Below are positions 33,084 through 38,457 of a DNA stretch of 38,457 nt, one piece after another; the first letter of the stretch is position 1; the number at the start of each line of letters is the position of its first letter. Source of the stretch: Cognatishimia sp. (GTDB lineage Bacteria > Pseudomonadota > Alphaproteobacteria > Rhodobacterales > Rhodobacteraceae). The translations under genes and the position numbers were made by a program. The DNA lies in NCBI GenBank assembly GCA_013215215.1, contig JABSOU010000033.1:1-38457 (forward strand), written 5' to 3'. The notes beneath the pieces are model-generated. The model ran no database searches. It was not told the origin of the DNA and was given only the letters and a program-made list of their open reading frames with translations.

Positions 33084-34163
33084 TTAGGCGCGACGACGAC
33101 GTCCGCCGCCACGACGACCGCGGCCACCTTCTTCGCCTTCTTTCGCAGGGGCTGCGTTGAACTTGATCCAAGCCGCACCACCGTCGTCATTGTTGGTCAG
33201 GAAGTTCGCCGCGCGGATCGCTTCCATTTCTTTGCCAGGACGTGGCTTTGTGGAGCCCATACCAAACATGGTCACGAAAGCCTCGTCGTCCATGTCGGCA
33301 GGGATCACGATGCCCGCTGCTTCCAGCTCTGCTTTCTTTTCAGCGATCTTCTTTGGACCCACAGGCAGCGCCACTGGGTTCATAATTGCCGACGTCATGC
33401 CGGTCGCCATCGCCATTGGCAGGAAGGCGTTGTTGATGCCGTGGCGATTTGGCAGACCAAACGAGATGTTGGACGCGCCGCAAGTGGTGTTCACGCCGAG
33501 CTCATTCCGCAGACGACGGTTCAGTTCAAACACCTGCAGGCCAGCCGTGCCCATCGCGCCGATTGGCATCACGAGTGGGTCAACCACGATGTCATGCGCT
33601 GGAATGCCGAAATCGGCCGCCCGCTCTACGATCTTTTTCGCCACCGCAAAGCGCACTTCTGGATCCTCAGAGATCCCAGTGTCGTCGTTGGAAATCGCAA
33701 CCACAGGCACGTTGTATTTCTTGACCAAAGGCAGAACGAGTTCCAGACGCTCTTCTTCGCCGGTCACAGAGTTGAGCAACGGGCGGCCTTTGGCTGCCTC
33801 AAGACCCGCTTCCAATGCACCTGGCACAGAGCTGTCGATGCAGAGCGGAATATCCGTAACGCTCTGAACAACCTCGACCAGCTGACGCATCAGCTCTGGT
33901 TCCACAAAGTTGTTGTCCGCATAGCGCACGTCTTTGGCCATCTTATTGCTGAACACCGCGCCAGAGTTGATGTCCAGAATGGTCGCGCCAGCTTCGACTT
34001 GCGCAATCGCGTCGGCTTTGACACGTTCAAAATTGCCTGCTTCCAGCTCGGCATTCAGGATCTTGCGGCCAGTCGGGTTGATGCGTTCGCCGATGACGGC
34101 AAATGGCTGATCAAAACCGATAATGGCGGTCTTTGAGCCGGATTCTACAACGGTACGGGTCAT
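33084..34163 (-). CDS. Methyl-tetrahydrofolate/pterin-binding methyltransferase with Arg/Gly-rich tail (probable split methionine synthase component)
   Basis: A 359-residue protein with the pterin-binding (DHPS-like) barrel found in MetH and corrinoid methyltransferases. It moves the methyl of 5-methyl-tetrahydrofolate to a cobalamin protein. FAVIGERINPTGRKIL, GATILDINSGAVFSN, IPLCIDSSVPGALEAGL and NSVTGEEERLE are the family blocks. It lacks the homocysteine and B12 domains of full MetH. In Phaeobacter and Dinoroseobacter genetic work has shown a methionine synthase split over separate proteins, and this looks like the pterin part. The C-terminal end GGRGRRGGGRRRRA (346-359) is very basic and unlike the barrel. 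AAGGA precedes the ATG, 9 bases after the MetF-like stop. Confidence 0.85.
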   Translation of the reverse strand: MTRTVVESGSKTAIIGFDQPFAVIGERINPTGRKILNAELEAGNFERVKADAIAQVEAGATILDINSGAVFSNKMAKDVRYADNNFVEPELMRQLVEVVQSVTDIPLCIDSSVPGALEAGLEAAKGRPLLNSVTGEEERLELVLPLVKKYNVPVVAISNDDTGISEDPEVRFAVAKKIVERAADFGIPAHDIVVDPLVMPIGAMGTAGLQVFELNRRLRNELGVNTTCGASNISFGLPNRHGINNAFLPMAMATGMTSAIMNPVALPVGPKKIAEKKAELEAAGIVIPADMDDEAFVTMFGMGSTKPRPGKEMEAIRAANFLTNNDDGGAAWIKFNAAPAKEGEEGGRGRRGGGRRRRA

Positions 34164-34172
34164 TCTTTTTCC

Positions 34173-35096
34173 TTATCCGTTCACAGGTTTCGTAGAGGCG
34201 CCGCCGTTGTCGATGGCCCATTTTGCGTTTGTCTTGATGCCGCCCAGTGGGAAGAAATGCACCTTCTCGATGTTGAAATCCGGGTTCGCGGCTTTGTGGG
34301 CGGCGAGATCGGCGATCACGTCGGTAGGCTCATAGGGCAGCAAGAGTTTGGTGACATCCATCGCGCGTTTCTGAAGGACCTTCAGCGAAGGGCCGACGCC
34401 GCAAGCGATGGCGAATTTGATCAGAGTCTGCAGTTTCGCAGGACCGGCGATGCCGATATGGATCGGCAGGTCGATGCCGGCCTCTTTCAGACCGTCCGCC
34501 CATGCGATGATCGGCTTTGCGTCAAAAGCAAACTGGGTTGCGAGCGCCATCGACGCATCGGTGGTCTCGTTGAATTTGTTTTTCCAGCGCAGCGCATCAT
34601 CGACGTTCTTGCTGGACCCATCTGGATCGATGTCTTTGTTGCCTTCTGGGTGGCCTGCGACGTGCAGATTGGTGAAACCCGCTTTGTCAAAGAGACCGGT
34701 TTCCAAAAGCTGCATCGAGCTGTCAAAATCGCCATACGGCGTGGTCACACCACCGGCCAGCAAAAGCGCCTGTTTCACACCGGCTTCGCCCTGATACATG
34801 GCGATCCAGTTTTCCAGCGTCGCTTTGTCTTTGATGATGCGCGCCGGGAAATGCGGCATGACGTTATAGCCTTCGCCCGCGATACGCGCGGCGGTTTTGA
34901 CCATGTCTTCAATCGGCGTGCCTTCGATATGGGCGATATAGACACGGGTGCCTTGGGGCAGCAGATCGCGGAAATCCTCGACCTTTTCTGCGGTGCGCGG
35001 CATGACCTCGATGGAATAGCCATCCAGAAAGGCCTCAACCTCCGGCGTCACAACGGTGCCGGACTCGGTTTTCTTTTTAAAGTTCAAAAGCGCCAT
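34173..35096 (-). CDS. Methylenetetrahydrofolate reductase-like protein
   Basis: MetF-family TIM-barrel protein of 307 residues, expected to reduce 5,10-methylene- to 5-methyl-tetrahydrofolate with a flavin. The blocks IEVMPRT, GYNVMPHFPARIIKD, LLLAGGVTTPYGDFDSS and LHVAGHPEGN fit the family, though the sequence differs from E. coli MetF. The start ATG at 35096 has GGGAGG upstream; the longer frame from 35141 has no such site. It lies between the 98-residue 'virulence factor' gene (35 bases upstream) and the pterin-binding methyltransferase (9 bases downstream), and together they give a route from methylene-THF to methyl-corrinoid. Confidence 0.85.
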   Translation of the reverse strand: MALLNFKKKTESGTVVTPEVEAFLDGYSIEVMPRTAEKVEDFRDLLPQGTRVYIAHIEGTPIEDMVKTAARIAGEGYNVMPHFPARIIKDKATLENWIAMYQGEAGVKQALLLAGGVTTPYGDFDSSMQLLETGLFDKAGFTNLHVAGHPEGNKDIDPDGSSKNVDDALRWKNKFNETTDASMALATQFAFDAKPIIAWADGLKEAGIDLPIHIGIAGPAKLQTLIKFAIACGVGPSLKVLQKRAMDVTKLLLPYEPTDVIADLAAHKAANPDFNIEKVHFFPLGGIKTNAKWAIDNGGASTKPVNG

Positions 35097-35131
35097 GACG
35101 GCCTCCCAAAGCTGATTGCCCCGCACGCGGG

Positions 35132-35428
35132 TCATTCCCATCCTTCATTCGCGATCAGGGCTTTGATTTTCTCCTGATCAAACTCTGCCTCAAGTCGGGC
35201 CGCTTCGGCTTCGACGATTTCGGCTGGGGTTCCGTCCATTTGGTAGGGCGTGGCTTTGCGCCATTCGGCCAGATATGCGTCTGTATCCGCCGCGCCGACT
35301 TTCATCGCCGCACGGTCGATTGCCTGCTCAAACCGCTCTGCAAGCTGTTTTTTCGCACCACGACGACCTTTGCCCACAATCACCTGGGCTGGGATATCGC
35401 GCCAATAAACAATCGTGACGTCATGCAT
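35132..35428 (-). CDS. Small 'virulence factor' family protein (98 residues)
   Basis: Soluble protein of 98 residues beginning MHDVTIVYWRDIPAQVIVGKGRRGAKKQL, which matches the small family labelled virulence factor (conserved in alphaproteobacteria). The label is historical and gives no mechanism. It is basic in the first half and acidic, helical in the second. The ATG has the perfect ribosome-binding site AGGAGGT. It is the first gene of the one-carbon operon, ahead of the MetF-like reductase, so a role as a partner or regulator of the folate-corrinoid pathway is the best guess. Confidence 0.75.
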   Translation of the reverse strand: MHDVTIVYWRDIPAQVIVGKGRRGAKKQLAERFEQAIDRAAMKVGAADTDAYLAEWRKATPYQMDGTPAEIVEAEAARLEAEFDQEKIKALIANEGWE

Positions 35429-35671
35429 GATCTGATTCTACCTCCTAAACGGTGATCCATAGGTAATCACAGGGGGGGAGTTCTCTATGTTCGTTTTCGA
35501 CTTATGGGACGCAAGCTGCGACCTCTTGTGTCATAGACGGTTTGTTGCCGTCCCTCCACAGCGGGGCCCATGAAAAATCTTAATGATCTTCTTGAATTGG
35601 AAATCTGCGGGATTGCGGGAAGTTGATATCGGGTCTAGGCTGAGACTAACTCGATATGGAAGGCGTGACCT

Positions 35672-36784
35672 ATGGCGCCAAAGCGTCCCAAAGGTGCGGG
35701 CGCATTCCCAAAACCGGTAGAGAGCCCCGCGCCGAACCGACCCGATCCCAGTGAGCTTTACGCCGCTTTGGATTTGGGAACCAACAGCTGTCGTATGCTG
35801 ATTGCTCAACCCAAGGGCAGTCAGTTTCATGTGGTCGACAGTTTTTCGAAATCCGTTCAACTCGGGGCAGGGCTAGAGACCACGGGTCGTCTGTCGCGTG
35901 GCTCTATGCGGCGCACGATTCAAGCGATGCGGATCTGTCAGCAGAAACTGAAGCGTCATGGCGTGAAACGCATGCGTTTGGTGGCGACAGAGGCCTGTCG
36001 GCGCGCGCGGAACTCCAAAGATTTCGTCAAGCAAGTGCGACGCGAGACTGGGCTGACGCTTGAGATCATCAAACCCGAGGAAGAAGCACGCTTAGCGGTG
36101 ATCAGCTGCGCGCCTTTGGTCAGCACCAAAACAGAACAGCTTTTGGTGGTGGATATTGGTGGCGGCTCGACAGAGCTTGTGTGGATTGATCTGAGCAATG
36201 TGGCTCCGGTGGATCGTCCAAAAGCCATTATGCGCATGCATTCTGGGTTCAATAAGCTTGAAACGCCGTTTCCAGCTGCGCGGGTGGTGGATTGGATATC
36301 TGTGCCTTTGGGCGTCGCCACTCTGCGCGATCAGTTCAATGATGTAGACGATGATTCCGCGCGTTTTGCTTTGATGAGCTGGTTCTTTGAAGAGAAGCTC
36401 GCGGATTTCGCACCCTACGCGGATGAGCAATCGCGCGAAGGGTTTCAGATCGTGGGAACTTCAGGAACTGTGACAACGGTGGCCGCAAGTCATCTGGGAT
36501 TGCGCCGGTATGACCGTACCAAGGTGGATGGGTTGCGAATGTCGTCGGAACAAATCGATGCGGTCATTAACGATTATCTGCGCCTTGGGCCTGCCGGCCG
36601 ACGGGCGGATCCTCGGATCGGGCAGGACCGACATGCGTTGATCATGTCGGGCTCGGCGATTTTGCAGGCTCTGCTGCGCGCTTGGCCGACGGATCGTCTG
36701 TCTGTGGCGGACCGCGGTCTGCGTGAGGGGCTGCTGTATGCTCAAATGAGCGCGGATGGGGTGCTGGAAGACGGCGTCTATTAG
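35672..36784 (+). CDS. Ppx/GppA-family exopolyphosphatase or pppGpp phosphatase
   Basis: ASKHA-fold phosphatase of 370 residues, about the length of the N-terminal two domains without the HD-type C-terminal domain of E. coli Ppx. The phosphate-binding loops are AALDLGTNSCRMLIA, VVDIGGGSTELVW and IVGTSGTVTTVA, with EACRRARN and EEEARLAV. It hydrolyses inorganic polyphosphate or the 5' phosphate of pppGpp; sequence alone does not separate these. GGAAGG precedes the ATG. The start is Pro-rich and probably disordered. It is followed 52 bases later by rlmE, as in many alphaproteobacteria. Confidence 0.9.
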   Translation: MAPKRPKGAGAFPKPVESPAPNRPDPSELYAALDLGTNSCRMLIAQPKGSQFHVVDSFSKSVQLGAGLETTGRLSRGSMRRTIQAMRICQQKLKRHGVKRMRLVATEACRRARNSKDFVKQVRRETGLTLEIIKPEEEARLAVISCAPLVSTKTEQLLVVDIGGGSTELVWIDLSNVAPVDRPKAIMRMHSGFNKLETPFPAARVVDWISVPLGVATLRDQFNDVDDDSARFALMSWFFEEKLADFAPYADEQSREGFQIVGTSGTVTTVAASHLGLRRYDRTKVDGLRMSSEQIDAVINDYLRLGPAGRRADPRIGQDRHALIMSGSAILQALLRAWPTDRLSVADRGLREGLLYAQMSADGVLEDGVY

Positions 36785-36836
36785 CGCTATAGGGCGCGCA
36801 TCGCTCCCTTTGGGCGCTCTTTGCTGAGGCGGACTT

Positions 36837-37544
36837 ATGGTCAAAAAGAAGAATACATCCGGTCGGGGTCAGCGGGATCTGACGGTAAAGGTCAAGACCG
36901 CGCGGGGCCGTAGCCTGAGCTCGACCCGTTGGTTGCAGCGGCAATTGAACGACCCCTATGTGAAGCGTGCACAGGCCGAGGGTTATCGCGGGCGGGCGGC
37001 GTTTAAGATTCTGGAACTGGACGATAAATTCCGGTTTCTGGTGCCTGGTGCACGGGTCGTGGACCTTGGGTGCGCGCCTGGGGGCTGGATGCAAGTCGCT
37101 GTGCCGCGTGTGAATGCTTTGGGCGAGAAATCTGGCAAGAAGGTCGGCACAGTTCTGGGCATTGACCTGCAAGAAGTCGACCCGCTGCCGGGGGCCGAGA
37201 TCTATCAGCTCGACTTCATGGAAGACGACGCGGATGAGAAGGTCAAAGACTGGCTCGGCGGCAAAGCTGACGTTGTGATGTCGGACATGGCAGCCTCATC
37301 CTCAGGCCATAAACAGACCGATCACCTGCGCATCATCGCGCTTTGTGAGGCTGCGGCCTATCTGGCTTTTGATGTCTTGGACGAGGGCGGCACTTTTGTG
37401 GCCAAAGTCCTTGCGGGAGGCGCCGAGGGCGAGTTGCAAAAACTGCTCAAGCAGAAGTTCAATAAGGTGGTGAATATGAAACCACCAAGCTCCCGCGCAG
37501 ATTCGTCGGAAAAATTCGTGGTCGCGACGGGCTTTCGCGGTTAA
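36837..37544 (+). CDS. rlmE: 23S rRNA (uridine-2552-2'-O)-methyltransferase
   Basis: Methylates the ribose of U2552 in 23S rRNA late in 50S assembly. It has 235 residues. The K-D-K-E catalytic set is complete: K57 (AAFKILE), D150 (MSDMAAS), K190 (FVAKVL) and E225 (SSEKFVV). The cofactor loop is [10 protein letters not shown] basic N-terminal tail of about 35 residues suits RNA binding. GAGGCGGA lies upstream of ATG 36837. It overlaps the convergent 58-residue gene by 4 bases at the stop codons. Confidence 0.96.
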   Translation: MVKKKNTSGRGQRDLTVKVKTARGRSLSSTRWLQRQLNDPYVKRAQAEGYRGRAAFKILELDDKFRFLVPGARVVDLGCAPGGWMQVAVPRVNALGEKSGKKVGTVLGIDLQEVDPLPGAEIYQLDFMEDDADEKVKDWLGGKADVVMSDMAASSSGHKQTDHLRIIALCEAAAYLAFDVLDEGGTFVAKVLAGGAEGELQKLLKQKFNKVVNMKPPSSRADSSEKFVVATGFRG

Positions 37545-37717
37545 CGCATCAAAGATCCAATCGCGAGATCCCGAAACGCGAGGATTTCCGCCTCTGGCGT
37601 TGACTCTTTGCGGTGATGCGTCGCGCTGATCCAATCGGCCTGTTTGATCAGCTCAAACAGCCGCCCATGTCGCGTTTGTTTAAAGGCGGGCAGAAACGCC
37701 TTGGGGTTCATCATCAT
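37541..37717 (-). CDS. 58-residue uncharacterised small protein
   Basis: A short frame encoding [20 protein letters not shown] and continuing [20 protein letters not shown] to a final IGSLMR. GAGGA lies 8 bases before the first of three consecutive ATG codons (37717, 37714, 37711). The protein is soluble, with amphipathic helical character ([26 protein letters not shown]), and no domain that I recognise. It is convergent with rlmE and overlaps its stop by 4 bases. The tRNA-Val gene ends 138 bases upstream on the same strand. The good ribosome-binding site and protein-like composition argue that it is real. Confidence 0.6.
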   Translation of the reverse strand: MMMNPKAFLPAFKQTRHGRLFELIKQADWISATHHRKESTPEAEILAFRDLAIGSLMR

Positions 37718-37855
37718 GGCAAAGGTCCTCTTATGCCGTATGTCACAAGAGGCTTAATGACCGGATAATGGGGCAGTATTGCGCCCAATCTGCGCGCAAA
37801 GCGTGGTCAATTGCGGCAGTATCTGCGCATGTGTCGATAGAGCTATGGGAGGAAA

Positions 37856-37931
<76 letters not shown>

Positions 37932-37944
37932 GCCGTGGCGTGGG

Positions 37945-37973
37945 TTCTAATCTGTTATCTGGGGGGAGGACAA
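37945..37973 (-). promoter_or_regulatory. Predicted tRNA-Val promoter
   Basis: On the minus strand TTGTCC (37973-37968), 17 bases, then TTAGAA (37950-37945). The -10 ends 14 bases before the tRNA 5' end. Confidence 0.45.
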
Positions 37974-38076
37974 GAGCAAAAAATATGTTTTTTGAAATTT
38001 TTTGCGTGGGCCATCGGCGCGGATTTCGTCGAGATTAATTCATCGAAAAAAATCATCTTTGGCGCATCTAAATCGC

Positions 38077-38105
38077 TTGACGCTGCCTCTGGGGACGCAT
38101 AAACC
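38077..38105 (+). promoter_or_regulatory. Predicted tRNA-Asp promoter
   Basis: TTGACG (38077-38082), a 17-base spacer and TAAACC (38100-38105). The -35 is near consensus, as is common for stable RNA promoters. Transcription would start about 36 bases before the tRNA. The rest of the gap from 37974 to 38076 is AT-rich and without a supported gene. Confidence 0.45.
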
Positions 38106-38148
38106 ACAGCTCACCGCGACGGCCACGGCACAAGCGGTTTTTCAGAGA

Positions 38149-38225
38149 GCGGTTGTAGCTCAGTTGGTTAGAGTACCGGCCTGTCACGCCGGGGGTCGCG
38201 GGTTCGAGCCCCGTCAACCGCGCCA
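38149..38225 (+). tRNA. tRNA-Asp(GTC)
   Basis: A full cloverleaf of 77 bases: acceptor stem GCGGTTG/CAACCGC, D arm GCTC/GAGT, anticodon stem CCGGC/GCCGG with loop CTGTCAC, giving anticodon GTC, and T stem CGGGT-type arm with loop TTCGAGC. The discriminator is G and CCA is encoded. Confidence 0.97.
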
Positions 38226-38255
38226 CTTTCTTCCTTAAAGGTGTCGGTAAAGGCG

Positions 38256-38276
38256 AAGGGTCTTAGACCTTTGTTT
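38256..38276 (+). terminator. Possible terminator after tRNA-Asp
   Basis: AAGGGTC-TTA-GACCTTT (7 bp with one G-U pair) followed by GTTTAG. The T tract is short, so this is tentative. Confidence 0.35.
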
Positions 38277-38346
38277 AGCTAACTTCGTTGACTTCGCTGC
38301 GCGAACTCTCAGTTTCTTTTAATAACCTCCCCGTATTGTTGCGTGG

Positions 38347-38433
38347 CTTTGAACAAAATTAACAGTTCAAAGTTACTGTTGATTTCGCAGATGCCGACTC
38401 GCAACAGGTTGTTATCAAATGATATTTGATAAC
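38347..38433. repeat. Cluster of inverted repeats in the gene-free right end
   Basis: The last 230 bases hold no supported gene. Three dyads are seen: CTTTGAAC-N10-GTTCAAAG (38347-38372), AACAGT-N8-ACTGTT (38361-38380, overlapping the first) and GTTATCAAAT-GAT-ATTTGATAAC (38411-38433), the last with perfect 10-bp arms. They may be operators for a gene beyond the window. Confidence 0.5.
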
Positions 38434-38457
38434 CCGAAAACGCCATGGTTTCAGATA

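Noticed and set aside
35429..35671. Riboswitch (SAM, SAH or cobalamin type) in the gap upstream of the one-carbon operon and ppx
   Set aside because: I looked for the known conserved cores on the minus strand and found none. Only a short GTGAT/ATCAC dyad at 35452-35470 is seen.
38149..38225. tRNA-Asp as attachment site of an integrated element
   Set aside because: No integrase and no second copy of the tRNA 3' end occur in the window.

Overview
The window looks like chromosomal DNA of a marine alphaproteobacterium of the Rhodobacteraceae (Roseobacter group). Several things point there: RNase E with a long charged insert splitting its S1 domain and a C-terminal GWW end, the zwf-pgl-pgi order, a pterin-binding/MetF-like pair of the kind used in split methionine synthases, the style of the M32 peptidase and Ppx/GppA proteins, and GC-rich codon use throughout. 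It is an ordinary gene-dense region with no insertion sequence, CRISPR array or prophage. The novelty is in regulation and in diverged family members.

Layout. 1-2.9 kb: the C4-dicarboxylate two-component pair dctB (cut by the window edge) and dctD; this DctD lacks the sigma54-contact loop. 3.0-3.7 kb: a HAD phosphatase. 3.7-4.1 kb: a gene-free, hairpin-rich leader before rne (4.1-7.0 kb). 7.0-9.3 kb: an M20 amidohydrolase and tusA on the minus strand, diverging from ccdA. 9.3-11.9 kb: a membrane alpha/beta-hydrolase-like protein coupled by overlapping stop and start codons to a cytochrome P450. 12-13.8 kb: a lone YejA-type solute-binding protein. 13.9-14.0 kb: a probable small RNA with its own promoter and strong terminator. 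14.1-16.7 kb: bdhA, a patatin-like lipase and a convergent DUF502 membrane protein. 16.8-18.6 kb: pseudouridine catabolism (psuK-psuG). 18.6-20.6 kb: a DUF4198 exported protein and a HupE/UreJ-type membrane protein whose start codons overlap head to head. 20.6-22.5 kb: a degenerate ThiE-like protein, a TfoX-N protein and a TrmJ-type RNA methyltransferase. 22.6-25.2 kb: ctaA and an M32 carboxypeptidase. 25.3-29.1 kb: gyrA, with a DnaA box beside its promoter, and a radical SAM enzyme of unknown substrate. 29.2-33.0 kb: zwf-pgl-pgi, with an operator-like region in front and three nested-core palindromes plus a bidirectional terminator behind. 33.1-35.4 kb: a one-carbon operon on the minus strand (small 'virulence factor' family protein, MetF-like reductase, methyl-THF/pterin-binding methyltransferase with an Arg/Gly tail). 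35.7-37.7 kb: ppx/gppA, rlmE and a convergent 58-residue protein. 37.9-38.2 kb: tRNA-Val(TAC) on the minus strand and tRNA-Asp(GTC) on the plus strand. The last 230 bases are gene-free and carry several inverted repeats.

How the genes fit together. zwf, pgl and pgi form a polar operon feeding hexose phosphate to 6-phosphogluconate. bdhA and the neighbouring patatin may both serve polyhydroxybutyrate turnover. PsuK and PsuG convert pseudouridine to uracil and ribose 5-phosphate. The pterin-binding protein and MetF-like reductase very likely supply methyl groups for methionine synthesis. The best candidates for something undescribed are the small RNA at about 13906-13982, the sigma54-loop-less DctD, the hydrolase-P450 pair, the overlapping DUF4198/HupE starts, the palindrome array after pgi, and the uncharacterised radical SAM and 58-residue proteins.
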